Origin: Paracoccaceae bacterium
Lineage (GTDB): Bacteria; Pseudomonadota; Alphaproteobacteria; Rhodobacterales; Rhodobacteraceae
NCBI GenBank assembly: GCA_030065075.1
Contig: JASJDQ010000010.1
Location: 1-41,772, forward strand
Length of the DNA stretch: 41,772 nucleotides
Direction: 5' to 3'
The stretch's first letter is position 1. Each line of letters begins with the position of its first letter. The position numbers were made by a program, and so were the translations under genes. The notes under the pieces are model-generated. The model did not search any database. It worked only from the letters and a program-made list of their open reading frames with translations, and had not been told where the DNA came from. Of the stretch, positions 1 through 6,741 are shown piece by piece.

Positions 1-117
1 AAGGAGGAGGATGACACCCGTCAGAACCCAGGGCAGAACCTTTTGCCACCGGAGGGTCGCACCGGTTCGAGGAGGTATCTCCTCCGCCACATCCGACAGG
101 CTCTCCGCGACTGTCAT
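1..117 (-). CDS. ABC transporter permease, N-terminal fragment (cut by window start)
   Basis: Reading the minus strand from the ATG at 117 gives an open frame of 39 codons that runs off the window. It begins MTVAESLSDVAEEIPPR and ends in a hydrophobic stretch (VLPWVLTGVILLL) that looks like the first membrane segment of an inner-membrane permease. The ATG overlaps the TGA of the upstream ATPase gene in an ATGA arrangement, typical of translational coupling in ABC transporter operons. By position it should be the PotB-like membrane subunit of the spermidine/putrescine-type importer. The family call rests on context, because no permease signature lies within the visible part. Confidence 0.7.
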   Translation of the reverse strand, partial: MTVAESLSDVAEEIPPRTGATLRWQKVLPWVLTGVILLL

Positions 118-1178
118 TCGGCAGCCATCGCAGGCGGTTCGGCAGGAAACACGTGCAGCGCATCCGGCGGCAGGCGCACCTCACAGGGATCGCCGGTCTT
201 GAGGCCCAGATCCCCCTCGCCAAGCGCGTACTCCACGATCACCGGCCCAAATCCTGTCTTCAGGTGATATTCCCGCACCGGCCCCAGATCGCGCACGAAG
301 GTCACCTCCGCCGCGATCCGGTTCGGGCCCGGTTCATTGTCGAGACATGCCCGCTCCGGCCGGATCGCCACGCGCACCGGCGAGCCTTTCAGAAACTCCG
401 CGGACGCCGTCAGCAGCGCTCCGCCGACATCGATCCCCTCGCTTCGCACGATCCCGTCAAAGAAATTCGCCTTGCCGATGAAATCCGCAACAAACGCGTT
501 CTCGGGCCGGTGATAAATGTCCTGCGGGGCGCCCATCTGCTCGACCCGCCCGTTCGACATGACCACGATGCTGTCGGCCATGGTCATCGCCTCCCGCTGG
601 TCATGGGTCACGACGATGGTGGTGATGCCGAGGCGCTGCTGGAGCAGGCGCAACTCCACCTGCATCTCTTCCCGAAGCTTCGCGTCCAGGGCCGACATCG
701 GCTCGTCCAGCAGGAAAACATCCGGCTCCTGCGCCAGCGCGCGTGCAATCGCCACCCGCTGCCGCTGCCCGCCTGACAGCTCTCCGATCCGGCGGTCGCC
801 GAAACCGCCAAGCTGGACAAGGTCCAGAAGCTCGTTCGCCCGTCCCGCGGCCTCACCGCGCGCCACCCCGGAAATGGTCAGCGAATACGCCACATTGTCC
901 CGCACGGTCAAATGAGGAAAAAGCGCGAAGCTCTGGAAAACCATGCCGAATTTGCGCCTGTGCGCCGGCAGTTCCGTGATGCTCCGTCCCGAGAGCAGGA
1001 TTGCTCCCGTTGACGGCACTTCCAGCCCTGCGATCATGCGCAGAAGCGTCGTCTTCCCGCAGCCCGAAGGCCCGAGAAGCGCGGTCAGTTCCCCCTGCCT
1101 GAAAGTCAGGTCCGTCGGTTCGACGGCGCGAACGCCGCCGAAACTCTTGGAGATGCCCTTCAGCTGAAGGCCGGACAT
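114..1178 (-). CDS. ABC transporter ATP-binding protein, spermidine/putrescine (PotA) type
   Basis: A 354-residue cytoplasmic ATPase that would power an importer. Visible motifs in order are Walker A GPSGCGKTT (about residues 36-44), the Q-loop in GMVFQSFALFPHLTV, the signature LSGGQRQRVAIARAL, Walker B VFLLDEPMSALD and the switch histidine in VVTHDQREAM. About 100 residues follow, with the TOBE-like pattern (VRVAIRPERA, CEVRLPPDALHVF) usual in PotA, FbpC and MalK-type subunits. Its length is normal for this class. It lies 8 bp after the binding-protein gene and overlaps the permease start by 4 bases, so the three form one minus-strand operon. The substrate may be a polyamine, but related opine or amino-acid-derivative systems share this architecture. 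Confidence 0.9.
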   Translation of the reverse strand: MSGLQLKGISKSFGGVRAVEPTDLTFRQGELTALLGPSGCGKTTLLRMIAGLEVPSTGAILLSGRSITELPAHRRKFGMVFQSFALFPHLTVRDNVAYSLTISGVARGEAAGRANELLDLVQLGGFGDRRIGELSGGQRQRVAIARALAQEPDVFLLDEPMSALDAKLREEMQVELRLLQQRLGITTIVVTHDQREAMTMADSIVVMSNGRVEQMGAPQDIYHRPENAFVADFIGKANFFDGIVRSEGIDVGGALLTASAEFLKGSPVRVAIRPERACLDNEPGPNRIAAEVTFVRDLGPVREYHLKTGFGPVIVEYALGEGDLGLKTGDPCEVRLPPDALHVFPAEPPAMAAE

Positions 1179-1186
1179 GGGCGCGC

Positions 1187-2257
1187 TCAGGCTCCCGCCA
1201 GCATCTTGTCCCAGCTCTCCTTGATGAAGGTCTCCTTGTCGAGATAGGCCTCGTAGGCGGGCTTGATCGACGGCGTGCCGGAGACGAAGGCAAATTCGTC
1301 ATCCGTCAGGTCCGTCTTCGACTTGTCGACCAGCGGCGCGGTCCCGATCTTGCGGCTCATCAGGGCCTGCGTCGCCGGGTCGGAGGAGAAGTTGATGAAC
1401 TCCGCCGCCTCATCCGCCTTGTCGGACAGGATCGACAGGCACCACGAGCCGTAGTCTTGCGGGTTCCCCTCTTTCGGGAAGACCGGTTTGATCGGGAACC
1501 CGTCGGCGGCCATCAGGTTCGCCACGTCGAGGTAATACTGTCCGCCGATCACGTCGCCGTTCTTCATCGACTGTTCCATCTGGCTTTCCGCCGACCACCA
1601 GAGCGCGACATTCGGCTTGATCTCGGCGGCTTTCTCGATGAGCGCGATAATACCCTCCTCGGTCGCGAAGGTCGCTTCGCCGTCGAAGAAGGTCGCGGCA
1701 ACGATGTCGAGGAACTGCGAGTTGTAGTTCCGGCTGAGGCCGAGCGACGACTCGTAAGTGTTGCTGTCCCAGAACTCGGCCCAACTTGCGGGTGCTTCCA
1801 CTTCGCCCGGGTTGATCACCATCGCCGTGAACCAGCTCATCGCGCCCACACCCAGCGGCCCATCGGAGGCTTCGAACACGAAATACCCGTCGAGGTTCTG
1901 TGTCGCCGGCATCTTCGTGAGGTCGAGCGGCGCCAGAAGCTCGCCGATCCGGCTCGCCTTGATCAGCGTGTCGCGCGCATAGAGCGAAAGGTCGGCGGGC
2001 ACGTTTCCTGCCGCCGTCGCCTGCTGCATCGTCACCAGCCAGTCGGTCGAGTTCGGCTGCGTCACGCTTTCCACCGCGATCCCCGTCGCTTCGGTGAAAA
2101 GCGGATAGACATGCTCCTTGAAGCTGTTCTCGAAATACCCGCCGTAGGAGCCGATTTTCAGGCTCCGGCTCTGCGCGATGAGCGGCGCACCCAGGCTCGT
2201 GGCCGCAACGGCGGCTGCACCCGTCTTGAGAAGGGATCGTCTGTTCATTCCAGTCAT
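1187..2257 (-). CDS. Extracellular solute-binding protein, PotD-like, Tat-type signal
   Basis: Periplasmic ligand-binding component of the adjacent ABC importer, 356 residues. The start chosen is ATG at 2257, because AGAGGA lies just upstream and the protein then opens MTGMNRRSLLKTGAAAVAAT, a twin-arginine signal followed by an alanine-rich hydrophobic core. A longer frame to 2311 adds 18 residues with no export logic. The mature part starts SLKIGSYGGYFENSF and contains PADLSLYARD and AEFINFSSDPATQALMSRKIG, patterns seen in spermidine/putrescine-type binding proteins. Being first in the operon, it is probably the most highly expressed member. The ligand cannot be read from the sequence. Confidence 0.87.
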   Translation of the reverse strand: MTGMNRRSLLKTGAAAVAATSLGAPLIAQSRSLKIGSYGGYFENSFKEHVYPLFTEATGIAVESVTQPNSTDWLVTMQQATAAGNVPADLSLYARDTLIKASRIGELLAPLDLTKMPATQNLDGYFVFEASDGPLGVGAMSWFTAMVINPGEVEAPASWAEFWDSNTYESSLGLSRNYNSQFLDIVAATFFDGEATFATEEGIIALIEKAAEIKPNVALWWSAESQMEQSMKNGDVIGGQYYLDVANLMAADGFPIKPVFPKEGNPQDYGSWCLSILSDKADEAAEFINFSSDPATQALMSRKIGTAPLVDKSKTDLTDDEFAFVSGTPSIKPAYEAYLDKETFIKESWDKMLAGA

Positions 2258-2501
2258 AGTGATATCCTCTGACCCAGTCGCGGTTGTCGCCAAAGCCCCA
2301 CCGCACCCCATGTGATGTCCAATGAGCGAGCATCCCCGCGCAACCGGTCAACAAACACCGACCCTTAACCGGGCTTGGCCGGAGGCAGACGACTAAATTT
2401 TCAGCAAGCGCACGTGTCGAAGGGAGTTTCCTGTGCGCGGGTGATTCCAATCGACTGACCCTGCGTCATGCTGCGCAGACGGGTGAACAGCGGAGGCTCA
2501 T

Positions 2502-3575
2502 ATGGCGCGCGCAACGATTTCCGAAGACCAGAAAGCACTGACGCTGGACGACGCGACCCTGCCGGTCATCGACCTCTCCGGCCTCTTCTCGTGCGAAGCG
2601 GACGACAAGGCCAGGGTCGCCGCCGCACTGGGGGACGCAGCCCGCACCTCCGGCTTCTTCTACATCACCGGCCACGGCGTCCCCGAGACGCTGATTGAGG
2701 AGATGTTCGCCGCCTCGAAGGCCTTCCACTCCAAGCCCCGCAGCTTCAAGATGAAGTACTGGTCGGGTTTCACCACCAATCACCGCGGCTATGTCCCGTT
2801 CGAGGAGAACGGCTCCGACTTCCCGAAATCGATCAACTTCAACGAAGCTTGGGACATGTCCTACGAGGCGCCGGAGGACCATCCCGACTACCTCGCGGGG
2901 TGGCGCATGACCGGCCCCAACATATGGCCTGACATTCCCGGCTGGAAGGACACGGTCTCCACCTATTACGACACGATCTTCGACCTCGGCCTTCGCCTCC
3001 TCGATGCGCTGGCGCTGGAACTCGGCGTCGAGCCCGAAGAACTCACCCGCCACATCACCTATCCGACCTCGCAGCTTCGCCTGCTCCGCTACGTCCCGAA
3101 CGACATGCCCGGGACGAAGGACCTCGTCGGCATCGCAGCCCATTCCGATTTCGAATGCTTCACTATCCTCCTTCAGGGCGGACCGGGCCTTCAGGTCATG
3201 AATGCGGAAGACGTCTGGATCGAAGCCCCACCCATCCCCGGCTGCTTCATCGTCAATATCGGCGACATCTTCGAGACCTGGTCCGGCGGTCAGTTCAAGT
3301 CCACCCAACACCGCGTCATCAACTCCGGCAACGAACGCTATTCCTTCCCGCTCTTCTTCGGCCTCGATTATCACGCGGTCGTCGAGCCGCTCGAAAAGTT
3401 CCGCACGTCCGAGACGCTCGAAAAATACCCGCCGATGAAGGCCGGCGAACACCTGATGCGCATGTCGATCAACGCCTTCCGCTACATGGCCGAGGCCAAG
3501 GCGGCGGGAGACTTGGTCCCCGACTACGACGTCCCCGACGAAAACCCCTTCAAGCGGGACGCCAAGGCGCCCTGA
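2502..3575 (+). CDS. Isopenicillin N synthase-like 2-oxoglutarate/Fe(II) oxygenase
   Basis: A cytoplasmic non-haem iron oxygenase of 357 residues. The N-terminal DIOX_N-like part has LPVIDLSGLF and TSGFFYITGHGVPETLI. The jelly-roll core shows the iron-binding HxD in AAHSDFECFTILLQGG, the distal histidine in STQHRVIN, and the RxS pair thought to bind the co-substrate carboxylate in NERYSFPLFFG. GGAGG at 2493-2497 precedes the ATG. The gene is divergent from the ABC transporter operon across about 244 bp, and the two may share a metabolic role such as oxidising an imported amine or amino acid. A true penicillin pathway is unlikely, since no other such genes are present. The exact substrate is unknown. 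Confidence 0.85.
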   Translation: MARATISEDQKALTLDDATLPVIDLSGLFSCEADDKARVAAALGDAARTSGFFYITGHGVPETLIEEMFAASKAFHSKPRSFKMKYWSGFTTNHRGYVPFEENGSDFPKSINFNEAWDMSYEAPEDHPDYLAGWRMTGPNIWPDIPGWKDTVSTYYDTIFDLGLRLLDALALELGVEPEELTRHITYPTSQLRLLRYVPNDMPGTKDLVGIAAHSDFECFTILLQGGPGLQVMNAEDVWIEAPPIPGCFIVNIGDIFETWSGGQFKSTQHRVINSGNERYSFPLFFGLDYHAVVEPLEKFRTSETLEKYPPMKAGEHLMRMSINAFRYMAEAKAAGDLVPDYDVPDENPFKRDAKAP

Positions 3576-3576
3576 G

Positions 3577-4008
3577 GTGGACCCGCATCCCGACTTTGCC
3601 GAGGTCGATCTGCCCCGCAGCTTCGACCTGACCAGCTTCCGCATGACACCGCTCACCGCCGAACAGGTGGACGAGGATTACGAGGCCGTCATGAGCTCCG
3701 CCCATGTGCTGAAAGGCATCTTCGGCGACTGGCCCGAAGGCCTGACCCGCGCCGACGATCTCACCGACCTGCATTGGCACGACCGGGAATTCACCTGCCG
3801 CCGGTCCTTCTCCTGGATCGCGCGCGACGGGAACAGCACCTATCTCGGCTGCGCCTACCTGTTTCCCGAACTCGGCAACCGCGGCAAAGCCCGCCTCGTC
3901 ACCTGGATACGAGATATGCCTGAAAGGGCAGAGCTTGGCACCGCCCTCAAGGCCGAGATGCGCGCATGGCTCGAAAGACACTTGCAGCGCAGTATCCGCA
4001 TTCGATGA
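3577..4008 (+). CDS. Small GNAT-like protein of unknown substrate
   Basis: A 143-residue protein starting at GTG 3577, one base after the oxygenase stop, so it is almost certainly cotranscribed and coupled with it. The segment SSAHVLKGIFGDWP, then FSWIARDGNSTYLGCAYLFPE and a following strand-helix pattern, resembles the N-terminal half of a GNAT acetyltransferase fold. The usual acetyl-CoA pyrophosphate loop (Q/RxxGxG/A) is not obvious, so catalytic activity is doubtful. It is the last host-type gene before the island boundary and shares the high GC of the flank. The GNAT call is tentative and DUF-type alternatives are possible. Confidence 0.6.
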   Translation: MDPHPDFAEVDLPRSFDLTSFRMTPLTAEQVDEDYEAVMSSAHVLKGIFGDWPEGLTRADDLTDLHWHDREFTCRRSFSWIARDGNSTYLGCAYLFPELGNRGKARLVTWIRDMPERAELGTALKAEMRAWLERHLQRSIRIR

Positions 4009-4183
4009 CCCCGAAGATCTGCGCGAGCCGCACCGCCCCAAGATCACACCAGCCCGTCCTTCTTTCTGGCCCAAATATGCCGGGGTGTCTCGCGCAGCGA
4101 GACGGGGCAGAGCCCCATGGAAAAATGGCGTGCGCTGCAAGCGCGCAATTTGAACCCCGTACGTTAAGGACCAAAGGAAAGGC

Positions 4184-4214
4184 TGGGAACGGAGGAGGGA
4201 CTTGACCTCCCGAC
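4184..4214 (+). repeat. tRNA-Met 3'-end fragment, candidate attL
   Basis: These 31 bases match the tRNA-Met 3' end at 38279-38309 at 27 positions, including 16 consecutive identical bases covering the acceptor and T-arm sequence. The orientation is the same as in the tRNA copy, as expected for the duplicated half left by tyrosine-recombinase integration into a tRNA. The mismatches include the CCA-proximal bases, so this may be a decayed rather than a functional site. Confidence 0.6.
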
Positions 4215-4249
4215 CCAGTGCATCGCGCCAGCGATGTGCGTCGGTCGGG
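4209..4249. repeat. Nested inverted repeat beside the tRNA fragment
   Basis: An outer stem CCCGACC (4209-4215) pairs with GGTCGGG (4243-4249). Inside it, CATCGC (4221-4226) pairs with GCGATG (4231-4236) around a GCCA loop. The structure could act as a terminator for host transcripts reading rightwards, although no T-run follows, or as a recombination-associated hairpin. Confidence 0.4.
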
Positions 4250-4294
4250 CCCCGGGCCGCTCACGCTGCAGAAACAGGGTATGCGAGGGAAGGC

Positions 4295-4308
4295 TGGTAG
4301 CGGAGGAG
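4295..4308 (+). repeat. Second tRNA 3'-end copy, alternative attL core
   Basis: Fourteen bases, TGGTAGCGGAGGAG, are identical to 38279-38292, the complement of the acceptor end including CCA. Identity stops there. The bases before it (GGGAAGGC) resemble those before the first fragment (GGAAAGGC at 4176-4183), so the two sites look like a diverged tandem pair. It lies 157 bp before the integrase start, a usual distance for an attachment core. Confidence 0.5.
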
Positions 4309-4345
4309 AGCGTGGACCTCGTGTGCCCTTTGGCTTCTCAACGCG

Positions 4346-4414
4346 TCCTGATGTGTCACAAAATTATCTAGTATCAGACACTAAGCGTTTTCCATTGCTT
4401 CCTGATGCGTCTCA
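4346..4414 (+). repeat. Direct repeat pair, possible integrase/excisionase arm sites
   Basis: TCCTGATGTGTCACA at 4346-4360 recurs as TCCTGATGCGTCTCA at 4400-4414 (13 of 15 identical), 54 bp apart. Between them, near 4371-4381, lies GTATCAGACAC, which resembles the same element inverted. The position between the att core and the integrase gene suits arm-type binding sites or operators of the integrase promoter. Confidence 0.35.
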
Positions 4415-4465
4415 TTGTAGCTCTCTGATCCATCCGAAAAAGGTGGATAGAACGGAGGATATTGC

Positions 4466-5704
4466 GTGCCGCTCAATAAGCTATCAGCCGCAAGAGTGAA
4501 GGCCCTCGGGCCAGGGAAGTACAATGACGGCGGTGGATTATGGCTCTGGAAGCGGGAAGACGGCGGTCTTCAGTGGGTACTCCGGGTCACAATTCACGGT
4601 CGGCGCAGGGAAATGGGCCTCGGAGGCTCGGACATGCTTCTGTCCGAGGCGCGAACAGAGGCTGACAAGTGGCGCAAGCTCGCGCGACGGGGGGTTGACC
4701 CCATTAAAGAGCGCGCCCGTCTCAGAAGGGAAGCCGAGCGGGCCGCACACACACTTGCCGACATGATCGCAGAAACCCATGAGAAAAAGCGGGGTGAGCT
4801 AAAGACCGAGGCTTCCTGGGTGCGATGGGACGCGCCACTCAGGACCCATTTGATCCAAAAGCTCGGGAAGGTCCCTATCGCAGAGCTCGACGCGTCGGAC
4901 ATTCGCGACGCGCTCAAACCTATCTGGAACGACAAGGCCGAAACTGCGCGCAAGACAATCAACCGGCTTGGTCAGGTCATGACCTACGCTGCCGCGCTTG
5001 GGCTCGACGTAGACCTTCAGGCGATCGACAAGGCAAAGGCACTCCTAGGAAAGCAGAAGGCCAAAGCACGGCATATCCCGGCGATGGATTGGCGCGAGGT
5101 CCCGGCTTTTTACCAGAGCCTCGGCAGGAACCCGGCCGAACTCGCACTGAAGTTCGCGATCCTGACTGCCTCTAGATCAGGGCCTGTTCGACTCATGCAC
5201 CAGGACGAGCTCTTCCGATATCACGACGAGGCCGAGCCCGGCTCCCCGCTTGTTTGGATCATTCCCGCCGAAAAGATGAAAGCGATCCCGATTGAGGTCG
5301 ACGGCGGGTGGCGGGTCCCAGTCTCCGATGAGGCCCAGCGCGTCCTCGACCTGACCGAGCCGCTCAGACGCCAGGGTCACGTCTTTGTTGGCGCGACTGG
5401 GAAGCCTTTGTCCGATGCTGCGATGGCGCGGGTCCTCGATCGCCGGGAGATTGTTGCCAGGCCGCATGGGTTCCGGTCCTCCTTCCGCGACTGGGCCGAA
5501 GCTCAGGGCATACGGTACGACCTCGCTGAGTTGTGCCTCGGACACGCAGTCGGAAACCGGGTCGAACGCGCGTACCGCAGAGACGATTTCCTCGCCCAGC
5601 GCGCAGAGGTCCTTAGTCGCTGGGCTGAATTCCTGACCGGCCTGCTTAGCACAGCGTCCGGCGCCGACACACCAAAATGGCCGAACAAAGGTCGCGCGGC
5701 ATAA
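4466..5704 (+). CDS. int: Tyrosine recombinase/integrase with DUF4102-type N-terminus
   Basis: A 412-residue site-specific recombinase that should integrate and excise the island at tRNA-Met. The start is GTG at 4466, preceded by GGAGGAT with correct spacing. The N-terminal part (KLSAARVKALGPGKYNDGGG, then LWLWKREDGG and RREMGLGG) is the arm-binding DUF4102-like domain of P4-type integrases. A SAM-like core-binding domain follows (about residues 90-180). The catalytic domain shows the first arginine in TASRSGPVR (about 236), the HxxR box in HGFRSSFRDWAEA (about 333-336), the second histidine in LCLGHAVGN and the nucleophilic tyrosine in VERAYRRDD (about 369). It appears intact. The next gene overlaps its stop codon by one base, suggesting one early operon. 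Confidence 0.92.
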   Translation: MPLNKLSAARVKALGPGKYNDGGGLWLWKREDGGLQWVLRVTIHGRRREMGLGGSDMLLSEARTEADKWRKLARRGVDPIKERARLRREAERAAHTLADMIAETHEKKRGELKTEASWVRWDAPLRTHLIQKLGKVPIAELDASDIRDALKPIWNDKAETARKTINRLGQVMTYAAALGLDVDLQAIDKAKALLGKQKAKARHIPAMDWREVPAFYQSLGRNPAELALKFAILTASRSGPVRLMHQDELFRYHDEAEPGSPLVWIIPAEKMKAIPIEVDGGWRVPVSDEAQRVLDLTEPLRRQGHVFVGATGKPLSDAAMARVLDRREIVARPHGFRSSFRDWAEAQGIRYDLAELCLGHAVGNRVERAYRRDDFLAQRAEVLSRWAEFLTGLLSTASGADTPKWPNKGRAA

Positions 5705-6156
5705 TGGCTGACCGAAGAGAACCAATTGAGGTCTTCGAGGCGGCCCTTGGAAATCCGAGCCCCCTCGCCAGTCTTCTTCGTTCAGAGAAGTCGTTGGGAG
5801 ATCGTACACGACTAGCTCTAGCGATGTTTTTGGAAGGGAAGCTAGTACGTCTGAAAAATGGACGTGGCCGGCAACGCAAATTCCGATACTGGGAAGAGTT
5901 TATGCGAAGTGCTCACGTTAGGGCCGCTATACTTGTTGAGTTCGAGGGACACACACACAAGAATGCGGCCAAAGAGGCGCTTTCGGACAAATATCCGCCA
6001 AGTTCAGTGAATGCGACAGAGGAACAGCTTCTGGACTATCTCAGAAAGAGCGAGGGGCAGCGCCCAACACCCCCAGAGCCTCTACAGCTCCGCAACGTTG
6101 AGGACTGGATCCAGTATCAATTCGAGGAGCACCAACGAAAAACCCGGCCGAAATAG
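5704..6156 (+). CDS. Hypothetical protein coupled to the integrase
   Basis: The ATG at 5704 overlaps the integrase TAA by one base, giving a 150-residue product. A longer frame from 5677 would add nine residues. I recognise no family. The protein is charged and mostly helical, with an RLALAMFLEGKLVRLKNGRGRQRKF stretch split by a basic cluster, and a C-terminal segment ending NVEDWIQYQFEEHQRKTRPK. It contains no signal peptide or membrane segment. Between an integrase and a small HTH gene, it may be an accessory or regulatory protein of the element. Small unknown proteins in this slot are common in phage satellites and P4-like islands. Confidence 0.6.
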   Translation: MADRREPIEVFEAALGNPSPLASLLRSEKSLGDRTRLALAMFLEGKLVRLKNGRGRQRKFRYWEEFMRSAHVRAAILVEFEGHTHKNAAKEALSDKYPPSSVNATEEQLLDYLRKSEGQRPTPPEPLQLRNVEDWIQYQFEEHQRKTRPK

Positions 6157-6229
6157 CCGATTTTTCGTCGACGACATAGCATAGCCGCGTCGAGTAGCGC
6201 TGGTTGCACCAAGCAACACGGAGGCCGCT

Positions 6230-6418
6230 ATGGCGAACAACGGCAAACAGTATTTGACCGTCAAAGAGGCAATCAAACACACCGGACTCTCGCGGGCCAC
6301 GCTACACCGTGCCTTCCAACGTGGAGACCTCGCACGGATCAAGATAGGCGTTGCAACCCGCTACGACGTCGATGACCTAGACGCCTACATGGTAGGCCTT
6401 AAGGAAACGGTCGCGTGA
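6230..6418 (+). CDS. Excisionase/AlpA-family helix-turn-helix protein
   Basis: A 62-residue DNA-binding protein. The core YLTVKEAIKHTGLSRATLHR followed by FQRGDLARIKIGVATRYDVDDLDAYM is the MerR-like winged HTH pattern of excisionases and AlpA regulators: a recognition helix, then a wing leading to an arginine-tyrosine-aspartate turn. It would bind arm sites to direct excision, or activate the integrase or replication promoter. GGAGG lies a few bases before the ATG. The next gene's GTG overlaps its TGA, so they are coupled. The 73-bp gap upstream may contain its own promoter, but none is clear. Confidence 0.82.
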   Translation: MANNGKQYLTVKEAIKHTGLSRATLHRAFQRGDLARIKIGVATRYDVDDLDAYMVGLKETVA

Positions 6419-6741
6419 GAGCTTTGACACATCTTGCGCGCCAATGTGCATGGCGGTTCGATTGGCTCCTCGACGAGCCCGAGGTGGCCGTTGTGGACGA
6501 GAGCGTAGAGCGCTGCTCGATCGCCCTTTGGTGGGTCAAGCTCCCCATGCAGAATGTGGCCCGGTGCTACAACCTCGGCCCCCGCGGGCACTTTGTGAGC
6601 CTCGCGGTTCCCGCGCACTTCGAGAGCCGCCCGGACCCGGTTGAGCGAGCCATGTGGAAGTTCAGCAACGAGCGCCGGAAAATGGCGTGTGCTCAGGACG
6701 TGGGCCTCATGCTCGAACCGACGGCGGGAGGGGTGCAGTGA
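6415..6741 (+). CDS. Hypothetical protein between excisionase and primase
   Basis: The GTG at 6415 overlaps the previous stop (GTGA), and its own TGA overlaps the GTG of the primase gene, so this 108-residue product sits inside a tightly coupled operon. I do not recognise the family. It has a mixed alpha/beta look, with WRFDWLLDEPEVAVVDES, a run of small strands (CSIALWWVKLP, HFVSLAVPAHF), no membrane segment and no nuclease motif. Context suggests a replication accessory or a regulator of the neighbouring primase. Its reality is supported by start/stop overlaps on both sides rather than by homology. Confidence 0.6.
   Translation: MRALTHLARQCAWRFDWLLDEPEVAVVDESVERCSIALWWVKLPMQNVARCYNLGPRGHFVSLAVPAHFESRPDPVERAMWKFSNERRKMACAQDVGLMLEPTAGGVQ

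Larger units (their letters stand above)
4009..4465. other. Junction region without genes, between host flank and island
   Basis: No convincing gene lies here. The host-side part contains a perfect 7-bp hairpin, GTCTCGC-gca-GCGAGAC at 4087-4103, and the phrase TCTGGCCCAAATATGCC. The rest holds the tRNA-derived repeats, a nested hairpin and possible integrase arm sites, described separately. Short open frames across it have no ribosome sites and low-complexity, arginine/proline-rich translations. Confidence 0.6.

Noticed and set aside
70-87. GAGGAG-gtat-CTCCTC hairpin near the window start, considered as a terminator
   Set aside because: It lies inside the coding sequence of the truncated permease gene on the minus strand, and no T-run follows.
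1410-2450. Arginine-rich minus-strand frame overlapping the binding-protein gene
   Set aside because: It is a shifted frame of the PotD-like gene, with biased composition typical of GC-rich shadow frames.
2466-3656. Long minus-strand open frame (396 codons) opposite the oxygenase
   Set aside because: It mirrors the oxygenase gene, whose motifs, ribosome site and codon pattern are convincing. The antisense translation has no recognisable domain and is a by-product of high GC.
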